Below, in pieces: positions 16,992-25,636 of a stretch of 64,000 nucleotides of DNA (positions are counted from its first letter, which is position 1; each line of letters opens with the position of its first letter). Made by a program: the position numbers and the translations under genes. This DNA is from Streptomyces sp. NBC_01451. GTDB taxonomy: Bacteria; Actinomycetota; Actinomycetes; Streptomycetales; Streptomycetaceae. The stretch lies in the NCBI RefSeq assembly GCF_036227485.1, contig NZ_CP109479.1:3534001-3598000 (forward strand), written 5' to 3'. The notes under the pieces were generated by a model. The model was not told the origin of the DNA. It was given only the letters and a program-made list of their open reading frames with translations, and ran no database searches.

Positions 16992-17535
16992 GACCGGGTC
17001 CGGGGTCGTATCTGAGTTCGGGCGCCGTCTCACCCGTCCGGCGCGTGACCGCCGTACGCACCTTTCGTTGGTACCGGTGTCCGTGCCAGCCAGGGGCGGG
17101 CCCGCACAAACCACGCGTGGCTCCAGGGTTGTGACCGGACGGCAGGGGACAGCAGCCCGGTCACCCCGAGAACGGCCGGCTCCGGGGACGCCCGGGGCCG
17201 GCCGGCAGAACACGGCCGGCACAGCGCAAGGGCCAAAAAGTACAAGCCCGGGTCAAAAGGTTGCGTACTCGACGGCCTTCCAGCACGATGCAGGAACCAC
17301 CCCAAGTTCCGCAGCGGGCAACCGCATTGACCTGCGAGACCTGACCGCCATTGGTCCAGACCCGGTGTGCGTCCCCGTACACCGGAGAACCGACCGTGGG
17401 TACAGACCAACAACGCGGCGCAACCCCCCGGCGCCGCTTCCCCAGGCACCGGCGCTGCCCTGACGCCGGTGCTGACGGAGAAGGGCCCCGCGGCTCCGCC
17501 CCGCGGGGCCCTTCGCTCCGCCCGGCGCCCGGGAA
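16992..17535. other. 544-base gap, no confident gene
   Basis: No ORF here has convincing coding support. A 60-codon frame (GTG 17367 to 17549) has GC-rich third positions and an NNAAQPPGAASPG stretch, but it runs through a terminator hairpin and into the convergent gene, so I do not call it. A TGGTCCAGACC element (17352-17362) resembles the direct-repeat element of Streptomyces chitinase promoters and the DasR operator core TGGTCTAGACCA, with two differences. No chitin gene follows. Confidence 0.4.
17480..17514. terminator. Terminator hairpin
   Basis: A 14-bp perfect stem (17480-17493 with 17501-17514, core AGGGCCCCGCGG) with a seven-base loop, placed 21 bases beyond the stop of the leftward gene that ends at 17536. 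It is likely the terminator of that gene and may act in both directions. Confidence 0.7.
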
Positions 17536-18693
17536 TCAGGAACGTGTGACGGTCGCGCAGGCCTCGTCGTCCACGTCGCCGCTGCGGTCGTAGGGGTCGA
17601 CGGTGGGACCGGTGGGGGTGGCCTCCGTCAGGGCGGCGTCCGAGTCGAACTGCGGGTGCAGATAGCCGTCGTACACATCGCAGGCCGTGTTGCCCATCTG
17701 GGTGTTGTACTTCAGGATGCTGATCTTCCCCGGTGTGACGTCGAACTTGACGGGGTCGTAGAGCTCGATGTCGATGACCCGGCGCACGATGGTGCGGGTC
17801 ACCTCGGTCGTGTTCCCCTGGGCGCGGACCAGCGGGTAGACGAAGGTGTAGTCGGTGTGCACGACGACGGACGAGCCCTCGTCCGCCTCGAACGTCATCC
17901 GTCCGCGGGTCTTGATCACGTCACCGGCCGGGCGCAGCTCGGCAGGGTTGAACCGGCTGAACATCCACAGCGGGTCGTGCTTCGCGTCCGGCCGGCGCAG
18001 GGACGAGTTCAGCAGGACGAGCAGGTCCTTCTGTTTGGGGTCGAGCACCTTGAGCGCGGCCGTGGGACGCGCGCCGCGCAGGGTGGCCGGGTCGAGGTTC
18101 GCGTCGACCAGGAACTGCCTGGTCTGCCGCAGCACCCGTTCCACCTGGGCCTTCGAGAAGGCCCCGACCGCCTTCGCCGGGGGCGGGACGATCCCGGCCG
18201 CGCCGTCCGCGTACCGCTCGGCGGGCGATCCGGCGAAGGGCCTGGCGAGCGTCGGGGTGTTCGGGTCCACCTCCGTCGGCGGCGCGGACGGCGCGGCCGT
18301 CTCCTCGGGCAGCGGGGTGGTGTCGGCGGCGGAGTCCCCGTCCGAGCGGGCGGCACCGAAGGGATCACCCGGGATCAGCGACGGCCTCACCGCCACCAGG
18401 GCCACGGCGATCGCCAGCGGCACGCCGACGACCGCCCACAGGCGCCGGCGCCTGGTCGCCCGGCCGTTCATCTCCTGCCAGGCGGGGCCGGTGCGCCACC
18501 CCTCGGGCAGTTCGCCGCGCGCCTCCTGGCGGCGCAGGCGCTCGCTGACCGCCCGTGCCCGGGCGGACGGTTCTTTCGGGGCCGAGGCCTTGATGTCCCG
18601 CTCGGTGTCGCGGGTGAACTGCTCCCATATGTCGTCGGGTACCGACGACTCAGGCTCTTCGGCCGGCTTGCCGCCGGGCTGATTGTCAGACAC
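17536..18693 (-). CDS. Single-pass membrane protein of unknown function
   Basis: A 385-residue protein from GTG 18693 (VSDNQPGGKPAEEPE); the open frame to 18822 is not supported and no Shine-Dalgarno is seen. A charged cytoplasmic N-terminus (EQFTRDTERDIKA...SERLRRQEARGELPEGWR) is followed by one membrane helix (about residues 85-105, LWAVVGVPLAIAVALVAV). An extracellular region with a Pro/Thr-rich linker and a globular domain (about 170-385) contains YTFVYPLVRAQGN and ACDVYDGYLHPQFDSD. The arrangement is common in Streptomyces and uncharacterised as far as I know. It is divergent from an LAxTG surface protein. Confidence 0.78.
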   Translation of the reverse strand: MSDNQPGGKPAEEPESSVPDDIWEQFTRDTERDIKASAPKEPSARARAVSERLRRQEARGELPEGWRTGPAWQEMNGRATRRRRLWAVVGVPLAIAVALVAVRPSLIPGDPFGAARSDGDSAADTTPLPEETAAPSAPPTEVDPNTPTLARPFAGSPAERYADGAAGIVPPPAKAVGAFSKAQVERVLRQTRQFLVDANLDPATLRGARPTAALKVLDPKQKDLLVLLNSSLRRPDAKHDPLWMFSRFNPAELRPAGDVIKTRGRMTFEADEGSSVVVHTDYTFVYPLVRAQGNTTEVTRTIVRRVIDIELYDPVKFDVTPGKISILKYNTQMGNTACDVYDGYLHPQFDSDAALTEATPTGPTVDPYDRSGDVDDEACATVTRS

Positions 18694-18905
18694 GAGGGAC
18701 AGTTCTAGGTGATCGGAAAGCAGAACCACAACCAGTCCCCGGGAAAACCTCGACCCGGTCCATACGCGGATATCGCATGTGACCCAGCACACATAAATTT
18801 TCTGTGAGCGAAGAGCAACCATTCACAGGCGCCGCATGTCACATGTTCAGAACCAGGGGGCACGCCCGTGCCCCGTACCTGGTGTACCGAGGTCTTGAGG
18901 TCTTC

Positions 18906-19937
18906 ATGAAGCTTCGCCGTGCCATGGCCGCAGCAGCGGCGACAGCTGTCATAGCCCCGCTGGCTTTGCTGTCCGCGCCCATCGCGTTCGCCGACGAGTC
19001 GCCCTCGGCCGGCCCGACCGAGACGACCGTCACCGAGACCACCTCGCAGACTCCGAGCGACACCGCGCCGTCGACACCGTCCGACACCGGCCTGCCGTCC
19101 GACGTTTCGTCGACCAGCGCCTCACCGAGCGCGAGCACGAGCGACTCCGCCTCGCCCTCCCCGTCGGACTCCCCGTCGCTGTCCGCCTCCCCCTCGGTCT
19201 CCGCCGAGCCGAGCGAGGAGCCGACGGACCCGGACGTCCCGTTCTGCGAGGACCTCGACGAGGACTACAGCGACGCCAAGGTGTCCGCCGACATCAAGGG
19301 CCTGCCGGGCAAGATCGTCGCGGGCGACGGCTTCCACGGTTTCGAGCTGGTCGTCACCAACGACTCGAAGGCCGACGTCACGGGTGTCGCCTTCTACGCC
19401 GAGATCGAGAACTACGAGTTCGACGAGGCGAAGTTCCTGAGCCCGTACGTCGACCTGGAGTTCAAGAACCCGGAGACCGGCAGCTGGGACCGGATCGGCA
19501 ACGACGACTGGGCCGGCGACTACTTCTTCTACGTCGACAAGCTGAAGGCCGGGGCGAGCAAGTCCGTCGACCTGCGCGTGAGCATCGACGCGAAGGCCCC
19601 CGCGGGTGACGCCTACTCCTTCGGTTCCGGCGCCTACATCGACAACGTCGACGGCCAGGACTGCATCGCCGAGGGCTGGGCCCAGTACGACTTCGAGGTC
19701 CTGAAGGCCGGCTCCTCGAACACCGACCCGGGTACGGCCAGCCCGAGCGACAGCGGCTCCAAGGACCCGGTGCACAAGCCCCAGGGCAACGTGTCCGACC
19801 TGCCGAGCGGCAACCTCGCCGACACCGGCTCCAGTTCGGCCCTGCCGATGATCGGCCTGGTCGGCGGTGTCGCCGTCGTCGCCGGTGCGGGTGCCGTGTT
19901 CGCGATGCGCCGCCGGAAGTCGGGCACGGAGGCGTAG
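18906..19937 (+). CDS. Sortase-anchored (LAxTG) cell-surface protein
   Basis: A 343-residue protein from ATG 18906, with GAGG five bases upstream. A signal peptide (MKLRRAMAAAAATAVIAPLALLSAPIAFA) is followed by a Ser/Thr/Pro stalk (about residues 35-105) and a folded domain of about 190 residues beginning near PFCEDLDEDY, with beta-rich segments (FELVVTNDSKADVTGVAFYAE). The C-terminus carries the sorting motif LADTG, a hydrophobic helix and an RRRK tail, the pattern of class E sortase substrates that includes chaplins. The ligand is unknown. A terminator hairpin follows at 19953-19996. Confidence 0.88.
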   Translation: MKLRRAMAAAAATAVIAPLALLSAPIAFADESPSAGPTETTVTETTSQTPSDTAPSTPSDTGLPSDVSSTSASPSASTSDSASPSPSDSPSLSASPSVSAEPSEEPTDPDVPFCEDLDEDYSDAKVSADIKGLPGKIVAGDGFHGFELVVTNDSKADVTGVAFYAEIENYEFDEAKFLSPYVDLEFKNPETGSWDRIGNDDWAGDYFFYVDKLKAGASKSVDLRVSIDAKAPAGDAYSFGSGAYIDNVDGQDCIAEGWAQYDFEVLKAGSSNTDPGTASPSDSGSKDPVHKPQGNVSDLPSGNLADTGSSSALPMIGLVGGVAVVAGAGAVFAMRRRKSGTEA

Positions 19938-19952
19938 GCCTCCGGCAAGGAC

Positions 19953-19996
19953 AAGGGAAGGACCTGCGCTCGGAGGGGGGCGCGGGTCCTTCCCTT
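19953..19996 (+). terminator. Terminator after the LAxTG surface protein gene
   Basis: AAGGGAAGGACC (19953-19964) pairs perfectly with GGTCCTTCCCTT (19985-19996), and TATTCT follows. It lies 16 bases after the stop codon. Confidence 0.8.
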
Positions 19997-20060
19997 TATT
20001 CTCCCGCTTCACTCGGGACGTTCACGCCCGGCTTTCACGGGCGGCTTTCACGGGCGCACT

Positions 20061-21899
20061 TCACTCGTGCTCTTCACTCGCGCTCTCACTCGTGGGCCGC
20101 ACCGTCGGCATCCCCAGGAAGGGCAGTCGCAGCGCGCCGAACGCCTCCGCCGGGACCGCGGGCGCCTTCGGCTCGACCGGCTGAAGGCGCTCGTACGCGG
20201 CACCCTGGGCCGGACGCGGGTCGGCCTCGCCCTTGTTCGGCCAGTACGACATCGCGCGTTCGGCCTGGGCGGTGATCGTGAGGGACGGGTTGACACCCAG
20301 GTTCGCGGAGACCGCGGCGCCGTCGACCACCGAGATGCCGGGGTGACCGTACAGGCGGTGGTACGGGTCGATCACGCCTGTCTCCCGTGAGCCGCCGATC
20401 GGACAGCCGCCGAGGAAGTGGGCGGTCAGCGGCATGCCCATCAGTTCGCCCACGTTGCTGCCGGCGAAGCCGTTGATCTCCGCGGCGATGGCCGACGCGC
20501 TCTCCGTCGCCGCCCTGATCTGCTTGGGGTTGGGGGAGCCGTGCCCCTGACGTGCCGTCAACAGCCCTTTGCCCGCGCCCTTCGGCTTCAGGTAGGTGGT
20601 CAGGGAGTTGTCCAGGGACTGCATCACCAGGCCGATGATGGTGCGTTCCGACCAGTGGCGGTTGGAGATCGAGCGGAGGACCAGGAGGGGGTGGCGGGCG
20701 GCGTTCGCCAGCCAGCCCAGGGCCCTCGACGACCCTTCCGCGTAAGGGACCTGGAGGATCGACAGGCCGCCCATCGAGTTCGAGCCCTTGCCGTAGCGGA
20801 CGGGTTCGACGTGGGTGTTCTCGTCGGGGTGGATCGAGGACGTGATGGCGACTCCGCGCGTGAAGTCCACCTTCGCCTCGCCGGTCGCCCTGCGGTAGCG
20901 GCGGTCGTCGGTCTGGGCGCCGACCAGCGCCTCCGAGTTGGTGCGGGTCAGCTCGCCCAACCGGTCGGAGAGGTGCGGGAGTTGGCCGCCCGCCTTCATC
21001 CGGTGCAGCAGGGTCTGGGTGCCGTACGTACCGGCTGCGAGGACCACGCGGCGGGCCGTGAAGGTGCGGCCCCCGCTCTTCTTCTCGTCGGTGGGGAGCG
21101 TGGCGACCGCGTAGCCGCCGCGTGAGTCGTCCGTGACGGACACGACCGTCGTCAGGGGGTGGACGACCGCGCCCGCCTTCTCGGCCAGGTAGAGATAGTT
21201 CTCGTTGAGGGTGTTCTTCGCGCCGTGCCGGCAGCCCGTCATGCACTCCCCGCACTCGGTGCACGCCCTGCGCGCGGGCCCGGCACCGCCGAAGTAGGGG
21301 TCCGGGGCCTGCTCCCCCGGCGCCGCCTTCACGCCGCCCGTCCCGCTCTCCCCTCCCTCTCCGTCCGCGCCGTCTCCGAAGAAGACGCCCACCGGCGCCA
21401 TATGGAAGGTGTCCCCGACGCCCATCCGCTCGGCCGCCGCCTTCAGATGGACGTCGGACGGGGTCATCGTCGGGTTGAGCCGTACGCCGAGCATCCGCCG
21501 GGCCTGGTCGTAGTACGGGCTCAACTCCCCCTGCCAGTCCGTGATGTCACGCCACTGGGGGTCGTCGAAGAACGGCTTCGGCGGTACGTAGAGGGTGTTG
21601 GCGTAGTTCAGCGAACCGCCGCCGACGCCCGCGCCCGCCAACACCATCACGTTGCCCAGCAGATGGATGCGCTGGATGCCGTACATACCGAGTCTGGGCG
21701 CCCAGAGGTAGTTCTTGAGGTCCCAGGAGTTCCTGGGGAGCGTGTCGCGCGTGAAGCGGCGGCCCGCCTCCAGTACGCCGACCCGGTACCCCTTCTCGGT
21801 CAGGCGCAGGGCGGTGACGGAACCGCCGAAGCCGGAGCCGACGACGACGACGTCATAGTCGTAGTCATGGGCGTAGCCGTGATCGCTGTCGTACGACAC
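20061..21899 (-). CDS. GMC-family FAD oxidoreductase (cholesterol-oxidase-like)
   Basis: A 612-residue flavoprotein from GTG 21899, with GAGGAGA upstream. The FAD-binding dinucleotide motif GSGFGG is at residues 21-26 (YDVVVVGSGFGGSVTALRL), and the C-terminal block GISVVDGAAVSANLGVNPSLT is the conserved GMC C-terminal signature. Near residue 215 is a Cys-rich motif, CTECGECMTGCRHGAKNTL, found in a bacterial subgroup of GMC oxidoreductases that includes cholesterol-oxidase-like and alcohol-oxidising enzymes. The substrate cannot be assigned. The next gene upstream on the same strand is succinic semialdehyde dehydrogenase, about 80 bases away, so the two may be co-transcribed. Confidence 0.88.
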   Translation of the reverse strand: MSYDSDHGYAHDYDYDVVVVGSGFGGSVTALRLTEKGYRVGVLEAGRRFTRDTLPRNSWDLKNYLWAPRLGMYGIQRIHLLGNVMVLAGAGVGGGSLNYANTLYVPPKPFFDDPQWRDITDWQGELSPYYDQARRMLGVRLNPTMTPSDVHLKAAAERMGVGDTFHMAPVGVFFGDGADGEGGESGTGGVKAAPGEQAPDPYFGGAGPARRACTECGECMTGCRHGAKNTLNENYLYLAEKAGAVVHPLTTVVSVTDDSRGGYAVATLPTDEKKSGGRTFTARRVVLAAGTYGTQTLLHRMKAGGQLPHLSDRLGELTRTNSEALVGAQTDDRRYRRATGEAKVDFTRGVAITSSIHPDENTHVEPVRYGKGSNSMGGLSILQVPYAEGSSRALGWLANAARHPLLVLRSISNRHWSERTIIGLVMQSLDNSLTTYLKPKGAGKGLLTARQGHGSPNPKQIRAATESASAIAAEINGFAGSNVGELMGMPLTAHFLGGCPIGGSRETGVIDPYHRLYGHPGISVVDGAAVSANLGVNPSLTITAQAERAMSYWPNKGEADPRPAQGAAYERLQPVEPKAPAVPAEAFGALRLPFLGMPTVRPTSESASEEHE

Positions 21900-21977
21900 T
21901 TGCTCTCCTCGTTGAGAACAGAACTCTTCCTCGGCGCCCAGCCGTTGACGCGGTCCGGCCGTTGACGCGGATGGGAC

Positions 21978-23609
21978 CTACCGCAGCCGCAGTGCCTTCA
22001 TCACCTTGAGGCTCCGGCTCATGAACTCCGCGTACTTCTCGTCGTCCATGCCCAGGGCCGGGGCCAGCGGCAGCAGACGCTGCTGGGCGATCGTCTGGGC
22101 CTCGGTGTACTTGAGGATGCCCTCGGAGCCGTGGCGGCGGCCGAGGCCGGATTCCTTCATACCGCCCATGGGCGACTGGACGCTGCCGTACGCGGCCGCG
22201 TAGCCCTCGTTGACGTTGACCGTGCCGCAGCGCACACGGGCGGCGACGGCGCGGCCACGGGCGGCGCTCTTCGTCCAGACCGAGGCGTTCAGGCCGTACG
22301 GCGTCGAGTTGGCGAGGGTCACCGCCTCGTCGTCGGTCCTGAAGCGGTAGATCGCGACGACCGGGCCGAAGGTCTCCTCCGAGCAGACGGCCATCGGGGT
22401 CTCGACACCGTCGAGGATGGTCGGCTCGTAGAAGTAGGGGCCGATGTCCGGGCGGGCCGTGCCGCCCGCGAGGACCTTCGCACCCTTCGCGACCGCCTCG
22501 TCGACGTGCTTCGTGACCGTCTCCAGCTGGCGTTCGCCGACCAGCGAGCCCATGTCGGCGCCGTACGCGAGGGACTTGCCGAGCCGCATCGCCTTCGTAC
22601 GGGCCGCGAAGCGCTCGACGAACGTGTCCGCGATCGACTCGTGGACGTACAACCGCTCGATGGAGATGCAGAGTTGGCCGGCGGAGGAGAAGCAGGCCCG
22701 GACCGCGCCCGCCGCCGCCTTCTCTATGTCGGCGTCCTCCAGGACCAGCATGGCGTTCTTGCCGCCGAGTTCGAGGGACACCCCGACCAGACGCGCGGCG
22801 GCGCCCTGCGCGACCTCGCGGCCGGTGCGGGTGGAGCCGGTGAAGGAGACGTAGTCGGCGTGCCGGACGACCTCGGGGCCGATGACCGGACCCTCGCCGA
22901 GGACGACCTGGAAGACATCGGCGGGCAGACCGGCCTCGATGAGCAGGTCCCGGGCCCACAGGGCCGTCAGACAGGTCTCCGTGTCCGGCTTCATCACGAC
23001 CGCGTTGCCCGCGACGAAGGCGGGGATCGCGTCGCCGACCGACAGTTCCAGCGGGTAGTTCCAGGGGGCGATCTGGCCGACCACCCCGCGCGGGTGGCGC
23101 AGTTCGGTGACCTTGGTGAGGGTGGGCATCGCGCCCGCGTGCCGCTTCGGCTTCAGGTACTTGGGGGCCATGCGGCCGTAGTGGCGGGCGGCCACGGCGA
23201 CGGCCTGGACCTCCTCGTGGGCGTGCAGGCGGGCCTTGCCGGTCTCCAGCTGGATGAGGTCGAGGACCTCGGCCTGCCGGTCCAGCACCAGGTCGTGGAA
23301 GCGGAGCAGCACCGCGGCGCGCTGCCGTACCGGGGTCTGCTCCCAGACGGCCTGGGCCACGCGGGCGCGCTCGTACGCCTTCTCCACGTCCTCGGGGGTG
23401 GACTCGGGCAGGTCGGCCAGCTTCTCGCCGGTGAACGGGGTGTGGTTGGCGGTGCGACCGGAGCCGACGACACCCTTGGTGAGCTGGGCGACCAGCTCGG
23501 GGGTGACCACGTCGGCGGCGGTGCGGGCGCCTGTGGGCGCGGGTGCCAGGGGGTTCGTACCGGTGGGGGCGTCGGTGCCGGGCTTTACCGGGGCCTGCGA
23601 GTCCGTCAT
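21978..23609 (-). CDS. Succinic semialdehyde dehydrogenase (NADP+)
   Basis: An aldehyde dehydrogenase of 543 residues from ATG 23609. The catalytic Cys lies in SSAGQLCISIERLY and the general base Glu in VSLELGGKNAML. The sequence as a whole (WNYPLELSVGDAIPAFVAGNAVVMKPD, MKPD-type subgroup) matches the actinobacterial GabD2/succinic-semialdehyde group. It would feed 4-aminobutyrate or related semialdehydes into succinate. About 50 unordered residues precede the ALDH domain. A 12-bp palindrome lies 35 bases upstream and may be an operator. Confidence 0.88.
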   Translation of the reverse strand: MTDSQAPVKPGTDAPTGTNPLAPAPTGARTAADVVTPELVAQLTKGVVGSGRTANHTPFTGEKLADLPESTPEDVEKAYERARVAQAVWEQTPVRQRAAVLLRFHDLVLDRQAEVLDLIQLETGKARLHAHEEVQAVAVAARHYGRMAPKYLKPKRHAGAMPTLTKVTELRHPRGVVGQIAPWNYPLELSVGDAIPAFVAGNAVVMKPDTETCLTALWARDLLIEAGLPADVFQVVLGEGPVIGPEVVRHADYVSFTGSTRTGREVAQGAAARLVGVSLELGGKNAMLVLEDADIEKAAAGAVRACFSSAGQLCISIERLYVHESIADTFVERFAARTKAMRLGKSLAYGADMGSLVGERQLETVTKHVDEAVAKGAKVLAGGTARPDIGPYFYEPTILDGVETPMAVCSEETFGPVVAIYRFRTDDEAVTLANSTPYGLNASVWTKSAARGRAVAARVRCGTVNVNEGYAAAYGSVQSPMGGMKESGLGRRHGSEGILKYTEAQTIAQQRLLPLAPALGMDDEKYAEFMSRSLKVMKALRLR

Positions 23610-23643
23610 GAGCCGCAGGGTATGACGGCTCGGAGGCTTTGGG

Positions 23644-23655
23644 TACCCATGGGTA
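23644..23655. promoter_or_regulatory. Palindromic operator candidate upstream of the semialdehyde dehydrogenase gene
   Basis: TACCCATGGGTA is a perfect 12-bp palindrome and is flanked by GGG and ACCC, which extends the near-symmetry. It lies about 35 bases upstream of the ATG at 23609. CATACC at about 23619-23624 on the minus strand could be the -10. No adjacent regulator gene is evident. Confidence 0.4.
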
Positions 23656-23704
23656 ACCCGGATTCACCGAGTACGCACATGCTGTCGGCCCTCAACGGTA
23701 AGCC

Positions 23705-23720
23705 GCCAGTGAGTACTGGC
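23705..23720. terminator. Short hairpin in the gap after the Ser/Thr kinase gene
   Basis: GCCAGT and ACTGGC flank a GAGT loop, about 100 bases past the stop of the leftward kinase gene (23822). It is either a weak terminator or part of the regulatory region of the downstream dehydrogenase gene. Confidence 0.35.
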
Positions 23721-23821
23721 AACGAATCCGCTGATCAGGGCGTTGGCCGTCGCGCGCCCGGCCGGGAACAGCCCCGGACAGCGGGTTGCGTCACTTTTTC
23801 CGGCCGGCAGCCGACCGGGAG

Positions 23822-25636
23822 TCAGTTCCTGTCGATTTCGAGCCGGTCCCGCGCCCCCTTGAAGACGTCCGTCCCCCGCTTCTCGTCCGGCGTCCCCTTG
23901 GGCATGTCGACGCGCAGCTCGTACAGCCTGCCGTCGTCGGTCAGGATCTCCACCTGCATGACCCGGACGAGCCTGCCCTCGGTCTCGTACGCGGTGTCGG
24001 CCTGGACGGCCTCGTAGCCGTTGACGGTCGTGTCGGTGTAGCGGGTGGTCGACTCGCCGTATCCCGACCAGATGTCGGCGGCCTCCCTCGCCTGGCCCAG
24101 GGGTGAGCGGGGTGCCTTGTCCCACAGGGTGAGGCGGACCTGGATGACCTCGTCGTTGTCGTAGATCGCCATCCGGGGCTGGTCGACGGCGTCGCCCTGC
24201 TGGTGGAAACGGACGTACTGGCGCGGCAGGGCGAGGACCGCCCTCAGGTCCTTCTCGTCGTGGGCCAGCCAGTTGTCGAGGGTGGGGGCGACCTCCGTCG
24301 GTACGACGCCCGGGGTGGCGCGCTGCTCCACCTCCGCGACGGCCGCGTCCTCACCGCCGGTCTCGACGACCGCCCCCTCGAACACCATGCCCACGACCAC
24401 GAGCACGACGGCAGCGGCCAGGACCGCGAGGACCAGGCGCAGAGGGCGGCGGCGACGCGGTGGCTTCGAGGCGGGCAGCGCGACGGCACGGGTTTCGGGC
24501 GAGGGCTCGGGCACGGGGACGGGGACCTCGGGTACCGACGCACCGGGTACGGCGGTCTCGGAACCGGAGGCGGAACCGGAACTGGAACCAGAGCCGGAGC
24601 CCGAGCCGGAGCCCGAGGCGGAGGCGGAGACCGGCGCGGACTTGGGTGGCTCGGCCTCGCCCTTCAGTCGTAGGGTCCCCGCGTCGTCCGCGAACTCCCT
24701 TATCCCGGACGGCTCCTGAGCCTTCGTCAACTCGGCGCGATCCGGCGCCTGCGGCAGCGGCCAGCCCTTGGCGACCGCCTCCAGGGCCGCGGTGACCTCG
24801 TCCGCGTCGGGACGCTCGGCGGGGTCCTTCACCAGCATCCGTACGAGCAAAGGGCCGAGCGGGCCAGCCTGTTGGGGCTCGACCGGCTCGGCGGCGAGAA
24901 TCGCGGCGAGCGTGGACTCCAGGGTCGTCCGGCGGAAGGGGGACCAGCCCTCGACGGCCGCGTACAGGAGTACGCCGAGCGACCACAGGTCGGAGGGCGG
25001 TCCGGCACCCCGGCCGGACATCCGCTCGGGCGCGATGAATTCGAGGGAACCGACGAACTCCCCGCTCATCGTGAGGGATTCCTCGCCCATGATGTGGGCG
25101 ATGCCGAAGTCGGTGAGGACGACCCGGCCGTGCTGCCCGAGGAGCACGTTGGCGGGCTTCACGTCCCGGTGGACGATCCCGACGGAGTGCGCGGCGCGCA
25201 GCGCGCCGACCACCGCGAGACCGATGCGCGCGGACTCGGCGGGCTTGAGGGCACCGCGCTGGAGCACCTCGTGGAGGGACTCGCCGCGCACCAACTCCAT
25301 GACGATCCAGGGGAGTCCGTCCTCGACGACGACATCGTGGACGGAGACGGCCGAGGGATGGTCGACGCGCGCGGCGGCCCGTGCCTCCCGGTGGAGGCGG
25401 TGGGCGATCCGCTGGTGGGCGGCGTCCTGCGGGTCCCCGGGCAGCCTCGGCTGCTTGACGGCGACCTCGCGTTCGACGAGTTCGTCCTGGGCCCGCCACA
25501 CGGTGCCCATGCCGCCGGAGCCGATGCGCTCGGTCAGCCGGTACCGGCCACCGACCAGCCGCCCCTCGTCACCTGTGCCGCCCCCGTTCCGGCTCGCCCC
25601 TCCCCGGTGCGCGCCGCCGTCCCCGCCGTTGCTCAT
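23822..25636 (-). CDS. Transmembrane Ser/Thr protein kinase (Hanks type), coupled to lipid kinase gene
   Basis: A 604-residue eukaryotic-type kinase. All key motifs are present: the Gly loop GSGGMG (39-44), VAVK (Lys61), HRDVKPAN (Asp158), DFG (Asp176) and an APE-like APERM. After the kinase domain (about 31-300) comes a Ser/Gly-rich linker (SGSGSGSGSGSSSG), a single membrane helix (about 399-419) and an extracytoplasmic domain of about 160 residues. The ATG overlaps the stop of the upstream lipid kinase gene (ATGA, 25633-25636), so the two are translationally coupled. There are no PASTA repeats, so its ligand is unlikely to be muropeptide by that route. Confidence 0.94.
   Translation of the reverse strand: MSNGGDGGAHRGGASRNGGGTGDEGRLVGGRYRLTERIGSGGMGTVWRAQDELVEREVAVKQPRLPGDPQDAAHQRIAHRLHREARAAARVDHPSAVSVHDVVVEDGLPWIVMELVRGESLHEVLQRGALKPAESARIGLAVVGALRAAHSVGIVHRDVKPANVLLGQHGRVVLTDFGIAHIMGEESLTMSGEFVGSLEFIAPERMSGRGAGPPSDLWSLGVLLYAAVEGWSPFRRTTLESTLAAILAAEPVEPQQAGPLGPLLVRMLVKDPAERPDADEVTAALEAVAKGWPLPQAPDRAELTKAQEPSGIREFADDAGTLRLKGEAEPPKSAPVSASASGSGSGSGSGSSSGSASGSETAVPGASVPEVPVPVPEPSPETRAVALPASKPPRRRRPLRLVLAVLAAAVVLVVVGMVFEGAVVETGGEDAAVAEVEQRATPGVVPTEVAPTLDNWLAHDEKDLRAVLALPRQYVRFHQQGDAVDQPRMAIYDNDEVIQVRLTLWDKAPRSPLGQAREAADIWSGYGESTTRYTDTTVNGYEAVQADTAYETEGRLVRVMQVEILTDDGRLYELRVDMPKGTPDEKRGTDVFKGARDRLEIDRN

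Noticed and set aside
17367..17549. Sixty-codon GTG frame with a PENRPWVQTNNAAQPP segment
   Set aside because: It reads through a 14-bp terminator hairpin and into the 3' end of a convergent gene, with no good ribosome-binding site. Mentioned in the gap entry only.
20020..20060. Short repeats GGCTTTCACGGGC after the surface-protein terminator
   Set aside because: Only two imperfect copies, between convergent genes; no mobile element or regulatory meaning can be supported.
21160..21290. Cys-rich CTECGECMTGC motif in the GMC oxidoreductase read as a ferredoxin-type Fe-S cluster
   Set aside because: The spacing does not match a standard 4Fe-4S ferredoxin motif with its CP residue, and the motif is a known feature of this GMC subgroup. 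I did not assign an iron-sulfur cluster.
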